A DNA stretch of 16,978 nucleotides from Lachnospiraceae bacterium (lineage in GTDB: Bacteria; Bacillota_A; Clostridia; Lachnospirales; Lachnospiraceae). Position 1 is the first letter of the stretch; each line of letters begins with the position of its first letter. The DNA lies in contig JAGBNT010000082.1 of assembly GCA_017634255.1 (NCBI GenBank), positions 1 to 16,978 of the forward strand, in the 5' to 3' direction. The notes below the pieces were generated by a model, which was not told the origin of the DNA, searched no databases, and saw only the letters and a program-made list of their open reading frames with translations. A program made the position numbers and the translations under genes. Positions 8,422 through 16,653 of the stretch are shown here, one piece after another.

Positions 8422-10089
8422 ATGAAATCAGACATTGAAATTGCGAGGGAGGCTCAGTTAGAGCCCATAACCGAGGTTGCAAAAAAATTAGGAATAGAAG
8501 CTGACGACCTCGAGCTTTACGGAAAATATAAGGCAAAGCTTTCCGAGGACTTTCTAAAAAGAAATACCGGCGGCAAGAGGGGTAAGCTCATTCTGGTCAC
8601 AGCCATAAATCCCACTCCTGCAGGAGAGGGAAAGACTACCACAACGGTGGGTCTCGGTGAGGCTTTCGGGAAGCTGAATAAAAAGGCTGTTATCGCTTTG
8701 AGGGAGCCGTCCCTCGGTCCCTGCTTCGGGGTAAAGGGCGGAGCCGCAGGGGGAGGAATGGCACAGGTTGTTCCGATGGATGAGCTAAATCTGCACTTTA
8801 CCGGGGATTTTCATGCCATCACTACCGCAAATAACCTTTGCGCGGCTCTTCTCGACAACCACATTCAACAGGGAAATGCTTTAAACATCGATACCAGGCA
8901 TATAGTCATCAAACGGTGCCTGGACTTAAACGACAGGGTATTAAGAAACGTCGTCGTAGGTCTCGGCTCGAAGGTTGACGGCTTTGTGCGGGAGGATCAC
9001 TTCACGATAACCGTGGCGAGCGAGGTTATGGCTGTCTTCTGCCTTGCAAGCGATATGCAGGATCTAAAGGCGAGGCTGTCTCGGATGATAGTTGCCTATG
9101 ACCTCGACGGAAAGCCGGTAACAGCAGGAGATATCAAGGCAGTGGGCTCTATGGCTGCCCTGCTTAAGGATGCCATAAAGCCGAATCTCATACAGACGCT
9201 GGAGCATACTCCTGCCATAGTGCATGGCGGACCTTTTGCGAACATAGCCCACGGCTGTAATTCCGTGCGTGCCACAAGGGCGGCTCTTGGCATAGCTGAC
9301 TACGTCATTACCGAGGCAGGCTTCGGTGCGGATCTGGGAGCGGAGAAGTTTTTCGATATCAAGTGCCGCCAGGCAGGGCTAAAGCCCGATGCAGTGGTCC
9401 TGGTCGCCACAATAAGGGCTTTAAAATACAATGGAGGAGTTCCCAAGGACTCCCTTTCAAGCGAAAATATGGATGCGCTTAAAAAAGGTATTGCCAATTT
9501 AGGCAGACACATAGATAATCTAAATAAATACGGCGTTCCTGTCGTTGTCGCCCTGAATGAATTTATATCCGACAGCGACGCGGAAAGAAGCTTTGTAGAG
9601 GACTATGTCCGTGCCAGAGGCGCTGAATTTGCCTTTTCCTCAGTTTGGGAGAAGGGCGGAGAAGGCGGTTTAGACCTTGCCGGCAAGGTCATTGAGGCTG
9701 TAAACAAGCCTTCGGAGTTTAGATTCCTCTACGATGAAAAGCTTCCGATAAAGGATAAGATAGATATAATAGCCCGCGAGATCTACGGCGCCGACGGTGT
9801 TGAATATGTCGCCGCTTCCAATAAGGCGATAGCTGAGTTAGAGAAGCTGGGGCTGGATAAAATGCCTGTATGTATGGCTAAAACGCAATATTCCTTTTCG
9901 GATGAGCCGACGCTCTTGGGCGCACCCGAGGGCTTTAAGCTTCATGTAAGCGATGTTTATATATCAAACGGGGCAGGCTTCATAGTTGCCCTTACGGGTT
10001 CCATAAATACGATGCCCGGTCTGCCGAAGGTACCGGCGGCGGATGCTATCGACGTCGATGACGACGGAAATATAGTGGGACTTTTCTGA
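8422..10089 (+). CDS. fhs: Formate--tetrahydrofolate ligase (10-formyl-THF synthetase)
   Basis: Activates formate with ATP and tetrahydrofolate to 10-formyl-THF, an entry to the folate one-carbon pool and the second step of the methyl branch in acetogens. The 555-residue length is normal for the monofunctional bacterial enzyme. The P-loop is TPAGEGKTT (residues 65-73), followed by [19 protein letters not shown] and the conserved [12 protein letters not shown] and [14 protein letters not shown] segments. The ATG is set by GGAAAGGA within the upstream repeat. folD follows after 13 nt, so the two probably form one unit converting formate to methylene-THF. The pair alone does not show an acetogenic lifestyle, since many non-acetogenic Lachnospiraceae carry both for purine and serine metabolism. 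I see no convincing promoter in the upstream gap. Confidence 0.97.
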   Translation: MKSDIEIAREAQLEPITEVAKKLGIEADDLELYGKYKAKLSEDFLKRNTGGKRGKLILVTAINPTPAGEGKTTTTVGLGEAFGKLNKKAVIALREPSLGPCFGVKGGAAGGGMAQVVPMDELNLHFTGDFHAITTANNLCAALLDNHIQQGNALNIDTRHIVIKRCLDLNDRVLRNVVVGLGSKVDGFVREDHFTITVASEVMAVFCLASDMQDLKARLSRMIVAYDLDGKPVTAGDIKAVGSMAALLKDAIKPNLIQTLEHTPAIVHGGPFANIAHGCNSVRATRAALGIADYVITEAGFGADLGAEKFFDIKCRQAGLKPDAVVLVATIRALKYNGGVPKDSLSSENMDALKKGIANLGRHIDNLNKYGVPVVVALNEFISDSDAERSFVEDYVRARGAEFAFSSVWEKGGEGGLDLAGKVIEAVNKPSEFRFLYDEKLPIKDKIDIIAREIYGADGVEYVAASNKAIAELEKLGLDKMPVCMAKTQYSFSDEPTLLGAPEGFKLHVSDVYISNGAGFIVALTGSINTMPGLPKVPAADAIDVDDDGNIVGLF

Positions 10090-10102
10090 TCTTGGAGGAA
10101 GT

Positions 10103-10960
10103 ATGAATATCATAGATGGTAAGGCAATAGCCCAGCAGATAAAGGATGAGGTAAGGGACAGGATAAGGCAGGATAAAATAGATGCGTCACTGGCTGTTAT
10201 TCTTGTAGGCGACGACCCTGCCAGCCAGGTCTATGTAAAAAATAAAAAGAATGCCTGTGAGTACTGCAATATAAGGTCGATTTCTTACGAGCTGCCCGGC
10301 AGCACGACCCAGGAGGAGCTATTGGAGCTTATCGGCAGGCTCAATAAGGACGAGAGCGTCTCAGGCATACTCTGTCAGCTTCCCCTGCCAAAGGGTCTTA
10401 ATGAAGATGAGGTTATCGAAGCCATTTCGCCTGAAAAGGACGTGGATGGTTTTTCTCGCGCCTCGGTGGGAGCGCTCTCCATTGGAAGCGAGGGCTTTGT
10501 GTCCTGTACACCTGCCGGGATTATAGAGCTTATAAAGCGCTCCGGAATAACCATAGAAGGCAAGGAATGTGTAGTCGTAGGACGCAGCAATATCGTGGGA
10601 AAGCCTATGGCTATGCTCTTGCTCAGGGAAAACGGTACCGTTACCGTCACCCACTCCAAAACAAAAAACCTTAAGGAGATAACCTCCAGAGCGGATATAC
10701 TTGTGGCTGCCGTAGGAAAGAAGGAATTTATCACGGCTGAATATGTAAAGGAGGGCGCCGTAGTCATAGATGTCGGCATCCATCGCCTAGATCCCGAGAG
10801 CAATAACGGGAGGAAGCTTTGCGGGGATGTCAAATTCGACGAGGTGGCACCTCATACCTCCTTTATCACTCCGGTTCCGGGAGGAGTCGGACCTATGACC
10901 ATTGCCATGCTTATGAAGAATACTTTAAAGGCTGCAAACCTTTGTAAATCGAGATTTTAA
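10103..10960 (+). CDS. folD: Bifunctional methylene-THF dehydrogenase / methenyl-THF cyclohydrolase
   Basis: Interconverts 10-formyl-THF, methenyl-THF and methylene-THF with NAD(P)+, the steps directly after Fhs. The 285-residue length is typical. Tyr44 and Lys48 in the YVKNKKNACE segment correspond to the catalytic Tyr-xxx-Lys of the family. CQLPLPKGLNE, KDVDGF, the nucleotide-binding VVGRSNIVGKPMAMLL and the C-terminal PGGVGPMTIAMLMKNT are all present. The start has GGAGGA at 10094-10099. The stop is one nt from the next start, implying co-transcription and coupled translation of fhs-folD with the unknown gene. Confidence 0.97.
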   Translation: MNIIDGKAIAQQIKDEVRDRIRQDKIDASLAVILVGDDPASQVYVKNKKNACEYCNIRSISYELPGSTTQEELLELIGRLNKDESVSGILCQLPLPKGLNEDEVIEAISPEKDVDGFSRASVGALSIGSEGFVSCTPAGIIELIKRSGITIEGKECVVVGRSNIVGKPMAMLLLRENGTVTVTHSKTKNLKEITSRADILVAAVGKKEFITAEYVKEGAVVIDVGIHRLDPESNNGRKLCGDVKFDEVAPHTSFITPVPGGVGPMTIAMLMKNTLKAANLCKSRF

Positions 10961-10961
10961 A

Positions 10962-12437
10962 ATGAATTGTCCTAAATGCAGCGGTCTGATACCGGAAGGG
11001 AAGATGTTTTGCCCGACCTGCGGCACTGCCATACAGATGGTGCCGGACTATGACCTCGATATAGAGGAGAGTATCGCGGTATCCCAGGACGTTATCTCCG
11101 ACAGCATTTCTGAGATAACACCTGATGGAAGACGGCGGGTTGACCAGAATACGGTAGAGCTTCCGGCGACCAATGAGACCGTAAATATCATAGATAGAAC
11201 CAGGCTTGTTGTTACTGTCATAGCTGTGCTCTTGGCAGTTGCCGTTATCATAACCATTGTCTTTTACAGCAGGATGAGAACGGGCCAAAGCGCCGAAGCC
11301 CTGACAGCAGAGGCTGAGGAGGCTTATGAAAGCGGCGATTATGAAACCGTGCTCGAAGCTTATGAGCAGATAGTGGCTTCCGATGAGGAGCTCGAGCCCG
11401 AAAAGCTCGAGAATATTACCATTAAATATGCCGATTCCCTGATAAAGACCGGAGACAGTGAAAAGGCCCTTGTGGTCCTTAGTACCTTTTTAAATGACAA
11501 TCCCGGAAATGAAGCGGCACTTACCGCCTTAATAGAAATATATGCGGAGCGTTCGGACAGCGATAAGATCAACGAGACCCTCTCGACGATAAGCGATGAT
11601 TCCGTAAGGGAAAAATTTTCAGGCTATCTTGCACTGCCGCCGGTTTTCGAAACTCCTCCGGGGGAATACAGCGAAGAATTTAAGCTCAAGATAACCAGCG
11701 AGCAGCTGGGGAACATCTATTATACCACGGACGGGAGCGAGCCTACGGTAAATTCCAACGCCTACTCCGGGGAGATAGACATTAAAGAGGGCGATACAGT
11801 GGTCAAGGCAATATTTGTCAATACCTATGACCTTGTAAGCGATACGGCAGCGGCGGAATATAAGGTCGATTTCGAGACCCCGGAGACTCCGGTAGTGGTT
11901 CCCGCCTCCGGCGTCTTTGATCAGCCGGACTATATAAATCTTATAGTTCCCCAGGGGGTTTCGGCTTATTATACAACGGACGGGAGCGAGCCCGACGAAA
12001 ACTCCCAGCCCTATGAAAAGCAGCTTACGATGAAGCTTGGGAAGAGTACATATAAATTCATCTTTATCTCGGATAAGGGAGTGAAGAGCCCGGTTACAGA
12101 GGTTAATTATGAGTTAAACCTGTCAGCCGCGTATTCCACGACTGATGCGATAAATTATGTGACTGCCTCCCTCGTGGCGTCGAGGCATATGGCGGATATC
12201 TTCGGAAATCCTCTTCCCGGGACTCCTGAAAGCGGAAAGGGGCGCTATGTCTTTAAATGTGACTATGCGGCAAGAGAGGGAAACAGGACTTATTATCTGG
12301 TGGATGAATATTTAGAAGACAGCAGCGGCAACCTCACCTCTACGGGAGATGTCTACGCCGTGGACTCCATCGGAGGAATGCTCTATCGCGCCAAGCAGGA
12401 CAACGAGGGCAAGTGGAGCTTTACTTTGTTTTATTGA
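10962..12437 (+). CDS. Membrane protein: zinc ribbon, one membrane helix, TPR-like region, two chitobiase-type C-terminal modules
   Basis: I do not recognise a named gene. The 491-residue protein starts with a zinc ribbon (Cys3, Cys6, Cys17, Cys20: CPKC and CPTC), then an acidic linker, and one strong membrane helix at about 82-102 with Arg on both sides. After it comes a helical stretch (about 110-215) resembling TPR repeats (EAYESGDYETVLEAYEQIV). Two modules near 215-300 and 305-385 each contain YYTTDGSEP (253 and 336), typical of the CHB_HEX_C (chitobiase C-terminal-like) family. A unique C-terminal part (about 400-491, YVFKCDYAAREGNRTYYLVDEYL) follows. Topology is probably zinc ribbon inside and the remainder outside, suggesting an envelope role. 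It starts one nt after folD without a clear ribosome site, so it is likely translationally coupled. Confidence 0.8.
   Translation: MNCPKCSGLIPEGKMFCPTCGTAIQMVPDYDLDIEESIAVSQDVISDSISEITPDGRRRVDQNTVELPATNETVNIIDRTRLVVTVIAVLLAVAVIITIVFYSRMRTGQSAEALTAEAEEAYESGDYETVLEAYEQIVASDEELEPEKLENITIKYADSLIKTGDSEKALVVLSTFLNDNPGNEAALTALIEIYAERSDSDKINETLSTISDDSVREKFSGYLALPPVFETPPGEYSEEFKLKITSEQLGNIYYTTDGSEPTVNSNAYSGEIDIKEGDTVVKAIFVNTYDLVSDTAAAEYKVDFETPETPVVVPASGVFDQPDYINLIVPQGVSAYYTTDGSEPDENSQPYEKQLTMKLGKSTYKFIFISDKGVKSPVTEVNYELNLSAAYSTTDAINYVTASLVASRHMADIFGNPLPGTPESGKGRYVFKCDYAAREGNRTYYLVDEYLEDSSGNLTSTGDVYAVDSIGGMLYRAKQDNEGKWSFTLFY
11718..11992 (+). repeat. Internal duplication of the chitobiase-type module
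   Basis: A 26-nt block encoding YYTTDGSEP occurs at 11718-11743 and again at 11967-11992 with one mismatch, 249 nt apart and in frame. The flanking codons are only loosely similar, so this is a module repeat conserved at its signature loop. Confidence 0.8.
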
Positions 12438-12462
12438 CATCAATAAAAATAAAAGGAGAAAA

Positions 12463-13038
12463 ATGCTTATGAAGCGTCTCGAAGACAAAATCTTAGAAGA
12501 AGGAAGGGCGATCAACGAGGACATCTTAAAGGTAGACAGCTTTATCAACCACCAGATCGAGCCGGAGTTCATGGAAGAAATGGCAGAGGAATTTGCTGAG
12601 CATTTCAAGGGTCAGGGTATTACAAAGGTTGCTACGATAGAAAGCTCGGGTATAGCGCCTGCCGTATTTACCGCCAAGGCAATGGGGGTTAAGCTGGTAG
12701 TGTTAAAGAAGCAGCCTTCCAAGGTACTTAACGGAAACCTGCTGCAGACAGAAGTGACCTCGTTTACTACGGGCAAACACTATGAGCTGACGCTTTCGCC
12801 GAAGTTTATAAATGAAAATGATCACATCCTTATTGTGGATGATTTTCTGGCGAACGGAGAGGCTGCAACCGGAGCCATAAGGCTCCTTAGGATGACCCAT
12901 GCGACCATAGCCGGACTGGGCGTTTTAATAGAAAAATCCTTCCAGCCGGGCAGGAGAAAGGTGGAAGTGGCAGGAGTAGAGGTATATGCACTTGCCAGAA
13001 TAGGAAAATTGGGTACTGATTTCATACAATTTATTTGA
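12463..13038 (+). CDS. xpt: Xanthine phosphoribosyltransferase
   Basis: Salvages xanthine to XMP with PRPP. The 191-residue product matches Xpt along its length: LKVDSFINHQIEPEFM near residues 20-38, TIESSGIAPAVFTAKAMG, the PRPP-binding loop ILIVDDFLANGEA with its paired Asp, and the C-terminal GVLIEKSFQPGRRK and ALARI segments. The reading frame is open from 12349, overlapping the previous gene, but ATG 12463 is chosen because AGGAG at 12454-12458 is four nt upstream and the family N-terminus begins there; ATG 12469 is the alternative. The gene lies 25 nt after the zinc-ribbon gene and is probably co-transcribed with fhs-folD, which fits a one-carbon/purine theme. Unlike many Firmicute xpt genes it has no room for a purine riboswitch directly upstream. 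Confidence 0.95.
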   Translation: MLMKRLEDKILEEGRAINEDILKVDSFINHQIEPEFMEEMAEEFAEHFKGQGITKVATIESSGIAPAVFTAKAMGVKLVVLKKQPSKVLNGNLLQTEVTSFTTGKHYELTLSPKFINENDHILIVDDFLANGEAATGAIRLLRMTHATIAGLGVLIEKSFQPGRRKVEVAGVEVYALARIGKLGTDFIQFI

Positions 13039-13063
13039 TAATATCATATTACTGTGATATATT
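13035..13063 (+). promoter_or_regulatory. Strong putative promoter of eno
   Basis: TTGATA at 13035-13040 and TATATT at 13058-13063 with a 17-nt spacer. The -35 overlaps the xpt stop codon (13036-13038). The spacer holds an inverted repeat ATATCA (13041-13046) / TGATAT (13055-13060), which could be an operator or chance. The resulting leader is about 105 nt. Confidence 0.6.
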
Positions 13064-13081
13064 CTTAATGTTTATAGTCTT

Positions 13082-13147
13082 GTGACATGATTTCAGGGTC
13101 AAAAGGTGTTAAAGCACGAAGTACTTTTGACCTAAAAATCGTGACAT
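13082..13147 (+). repeat. Long hairpin flanked by 7-bp direct repeats in the eno leader (MITE-like)
   Basis: GGTCAAAAG (13097-13105) pairs perfectly with CTTTTGACC (13124-13132). An outer stem pairs ATGATTT (13087-13093) with AAATCGT (13136-13142), one G-U. The structure is bracketed by GTGACAT at 13082-13088 and 13141-13147. Hairpin plus short flanking duplication is the shape left by a small mobile repeat, though it may be a structured leader. Confidence 0.55.
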
Positions 13148-13153
13148 AAATAA

Positions 13154-14472
<1,319 letters not shown>

Positions 14473-14473
<1 letters not shown>

Positions 14474-14497
14474 GAAAACGTCCAGTGGACGTTTTCT
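14473..14497 (+). terminator. Terminator 1 after eno
   Basis: AGAAAACGTC (14473-14482) pairs with GACGTTTTCT (14488-14497) around a five-base loop. The arm ends GTTTTCTCCC. It begins at the last base of the eno stop codon, and its T-stretch lies within the stem, so efficiency may be partial. Confidence 0.65.
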
Positions 14498-14532
14498 CCC
14501 TCCGGTAACTTTTTCACATTAGTATGTTTTAT

Positions 14533-14578
14533 TAGTGTCGGGAAGCGGGTGAATACCTGCCCCGACACTATATTTTTT
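14533..14578 (+). terminator. Strong Rho-independent terminator 2 after eno
   Basis: TAGTGTCGGG (14533-14542) pairs perfectly with CCCGACACTA (14561-14570), and an inner GCGGGT/ACCTGC stem (14545-14550 with 14555-14560) closes on GAAT. TATTTTTT (14571-14578) follows. A long GC-rich stem followed by a T-tract is a textbook intrinsic terminator. Confidence 0.85.
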
Positions 14579-14584
14579 GTCGTT

Positions 14585-14593
14585 TGTTATAAT
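14585..14593 (+). promoter_or_regulatory. Extended -10 promoter of the symporter gene
   Basis: TATAAT at 14588-14593 preceded by TGT (TGn at 14585-14587) gives an extended consensus -10. No recognisable -35 is present, because the equivalent position falls in the terminator arm. It is the only convincing start signal between that terminator and the gene at 14630. Confidence 0.5.
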
Positions 14594-14629
14594 AATTATT
14601 TATAAATAGTAACAGGAAGGGTTTAGGGT

Positions 14630-16297
14630 TTGGCAATGCAGGAGAGAGTTTTTAATTGTGACAGAAATGAGATTCCTATGATTTTGGACCATATCCGGGA
14701 GTCTCTGGGAAAACACAAGATTTCCTCAAAGGAGTCGGCCAAGGCGATTCTCGCGGCAGAAGAGATCTTAGAAAAGATCTATGAGAACAGGGAAGAGGGC
14801 AGCGAGGTTCGTATCGGCGTCGGCAGGTGGCTGAGCAATATCTATGTCCGTTACGCCGGAAAGGGAGAGCCCTTTACGATAGCCGACATTAAAAAAAGAC
14901 TTTTGATCGGAGACGGGAAGGCTTCGGGTGAAGAGGGGGAAGCGGACGAGGCCCTGCTGCGTCTCATGGAGAAGATCTTCGGCGGTAGCCTGACTGTGCG
15001 CTGTGACAAGGGTAGAATATATGTCGTGCAGCAGGTGACAAGCTCTCCGTATGCCAATCTGATCATTACGCTGTTGTCGCTCTTTCTTGGTATTCTGACA
15101 GGACTGCTGCTTCAGAGCTTTGCTCCGGAAAATGTCACTGATTTTGCCGTTACAAACATTTTCTCGCCGGTTTATACTCTGCTCATAAATGCGCTCAAAA
15201 TGATAGTGGCGCCCCTGGTATTCTTTTCCATTGCCAGCTCTATTGCAGAGTTTTCCGATATCAGGGCCCTGGGCAGGATAGCCGTCAAGGTGGCGCTTAT
15301 GTATGTTTTGACCTCCGTGCTTGCAATCTTTGTCGGCTACGGCACCTATATGCTGATGCCGATCGGCAATCCGCAGCTTTCGTCCTCTGTCAGCGCCGAA
15401 GCAGCTTCCGAAACCGTGGCTAAGGGAGCGGATGCAGTGGTTTCCATTAAGGATACGCTGGTGGGGATAGTTCCCACGGACATCATAACGCCCTTTCAGA
15501 AGTCCAATATGCTGCAGATCATCTTCATTGCCGTGACCCTGGGCCTGTCCTGCGCGGCGCTGTCCAAAAAATATCCTATGGCGAAGGAGTTCGTCGCTTC
15601 GATGAACGCCGCCTTCTCCAAGCTGACTGCGGGTATCGTGTCCTTCCTGCCTGTTATGATCTTTTGCTCAATGGCGAAGATGATGGCAAATATGCACATA
15701 TCCTCCTTCATGGACGTGATCGTCTGGCTGCCGGTGGTATATATCGGTGATATTCTGATGATTGTCGTGTATCTTGTGATCCTTCTTGTGGCAGGCCGGT
15801 TAAATCCGTTTAAATTCCTCGGGAAATACTATCCGGCGATGATCTCGGCCTTTACGCTGTCCTCCAGCAATGCGGCCCTTCCGTCATCGATAAATCAGTG
15901 CAAAAGATTAGGAATCTCGGAGAAGGTCTATTCCTTTTCGCTGCCGCTGGGAGCGACCATCAATATGGACGGAAGCTGTATAACTCTGATGATAACTTCC
16001 CTGTTTTTTGCTAAGATCTACGGCCTCCCCGTGACGGCAGCCATGCTTATGCAGCTCTTTGTCTCAATAATCGTCCTTTCGGTGGGTTCACCGGGAGTTC
16101 CGGGAGGAAATCTTGTGTGCCTGACGCTCCTTATCCCCCAGATCGGTGTTCCGGCCGAGGCCATAAGCATTGTCATGGGCCTTTACCCCATCGTCTCTAT
16201 GATGCAGACCATGGCGAATGTTACCGGCGACGCCGTTGTTACCACGGTGGCTGCAAAGAGCGAAAACATGCTGGATGAAAGGGTGTTTAATGGGTGA
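14630..16297 (+). CDS. Dicarboxylate/amino acid:cation symporter (DAACS) with an N-terminal GHKL-like cytosolic domain
   Basis: A 555-residue secondary transporter. Residues from about 143 onward match the glutamate/dicarboxylate:cation symporter fold: about eight membrane helices, a serine-rich hairpin SSSNAALPSS (from 411), GATINMDGS with Asn445 and Asp447, GSPGVPGGN, and the last helix TMANVTGDAVVTTVAAK (Asn530, Asp534). Uptake of an organic anion or amino acid with Na+ or H+ is inferred from the family. Residues 1-135 are an addition not found in ordinary members and resemble an RsbW/HATPase_c_2 fold: AAEEILEKI at 42-50 and GKGEPF at 77-82, but the usual Mg-binding Asn of the N-box is Lys49, so ATPase activity is doubtful. 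The TTG start is chosen because AGGAAGG (14614-14620) is nine nt upstream; an ATG at 14636 has poorer spacing. The gene stands alone. Confidence 0.85.
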   Translation: MAMQERVFNCDRNEIPMILDHIRESLGKHKISSKESAKAILAAEEILEKIYENREEGSEVRIGVGRWLSNIYVRYAGKGEPFTIADIKKRLLIGDGKASGEEGEADEALLRLMEKIFGGSLTVRCDKGRIYVVQQVTSSPYANLIITLLSLFLGILTGLLLQSFAPENVTDFAVTNIFSPVYTLLINALKMIVAPLVFFSIASSIAEFSDIRALGRIAVKVALMYVLTSVLAIFVGYGTYMLMPIGNPQLSSSVSAEAASETVAKGADAVVSIKDTLVGIVPTDIITPFQKSNMLQIIFIAVTLGLSCAALSKKYPMAKEFVASMNAAFSKLTAGIVSFLPVMIFCSMAKMMANMHISSFMDVIVWLPVVYIGDILMIVVYLVILLVAGRLNPFKFLGKYYPAMISAFTLSSSNAALPSSINQCKRLGISEKVYSFSLPLGATINMDGSCITLMITSLFFAKIYGLPVTAAMLMQLFVSIIVLSVGSPGVPGGNLVCLTLLIPQIGVPAEAISIVMGLYPIVSMMQTMANVTGDAVVTTVAAKSENMLDERVFNG

Positions 16298-16311
16298 GGT
16301 CTGAAGAACAT

Positions 16312-16319
16312 ATACGTAT
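16312..16319 (+). promoter_or_regulatory. Palindrome next to the toxin-antitoxin promoter, candidate operator
   Basis: ATACGTAT is a perfect 8-bp palindrome whose last base is the first base of the -35 box. RelB/DinJ-type antitoxins repress their own promoter through ribbon-helix-helix binding to short palindromes, so this is a plausible operator, though an A/T-rich 8-mer can occur by chance. Confidence 0.3.
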
Positions 16320-16347
16320 TGACAATGAATATACAGCGAATTACAAT
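16319..16347 (+). promoter_or_regulatory. Near-consensus promoter of the toxin-antitoxin operon
   Basis: A perfect TTGACA at 16319-16324, a 17-nt spacer, then TACAAT at 16342-16347. It lies in the gap between the symporter gene and the antitoxin. The predicted transcript start near 16354 argues against an upstream GTG start for the antitoxin. Confidence 0.75.
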
Positions 16348-16371
16348 TAGGGTGTGACGATAGTTAAACCG

Positions 16372-16393
16372 TATAAGGAGGGGTATAAGGAGG
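16372..16393 (+). promoter_or_regulatory. Duplicated ribosome binding site before the antitoxin
   Basis: TATAAGGAGG occurs twice, at 16372-16381 and 16384-16393. The second copy is eight nt from ATG 16402 and is the functional Shine-Dalgarno site; the first could act as a ribosome standby site. It supports ATG 16402 as the start. Confidence 0.7.
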
Positions 16394-16401
16394 TATATAT
16401 C

Positions 16402-16653
16402 ATGGCACAATTAAGTATGAGAATCGACGATGACGTTAAGAAAAGAGCTGAATTAGCATGTAATGCTCTCGGAATGACCATGTCAACAGCCATAAATCTT
16501 TACCTTGTAAAGCTTGGTAATGAAATGAGAATCCCCTTTGAAGTATCGATAGACCCCTTCTACAGTCCTGCAAACCAGCAAGTCTTAGAAGAGTCTATTC
16601 ATCAGCTTGAATCCGGCAAAGGTAAAAAACACGACTTAGTTGAGGAGGGTTGA
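16402..16653 (+). CDS. Type II antitoxin, RelB/DinJ family
   Basis: An 83-residue protein with an N-terminal ribbon-helix-helix domain: strand LSMRIDDDVKKRAELACNALGMTMSTAINLYLVKLG (residues 4-39, in segments) matches the RelB/DinJ pattern of a beta strand, 'D..K..A', 'LG...S.A', and a second helix. The C-terminal half is charged and probably wraps around the toxin when bound. It should neutralise the toxin and repress the operon. Its stop TGA shares one base with the toxin ATG, giving tight translational coupling. The reading frame extends upstream to a GTG at 16354, but the strong AAGGAGG and the family start favour 16402. The region is more A-rich than the neighbouring metabolic genes, consistent with acquisition. 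Confidence 0.88.
   Translation: MAQLSMRIDDDVKKRAELACNALGMTMSTAINLYLVKLGNEMRIPFEVSIDPFYSPANQQVLEESIHQLESGKGKKHDLVEEG

Noticed and set aside
12434..12462. TTGACA at 12434-12439 as a promoter for xpt
   Set aside because: No -10 element occurs 16-18 nt downstream, where the ribosome site already lies; co-transcription with the upstream gene is more likely.
12438..12462. Purine riboswitch in front of xpt
   Set aside because: The gap is only 25 nt, too short for the aptamer, and upstream sequence is coding without the conserved loop motifs.
16354..16401. GTG start 16 codons upstream for the antitoxin
   Set aside because: It falls at the predicted transcription start with no ribosome site and would translate the doubled Shine-Dalgarno region; ATG 16402 is far better supported.
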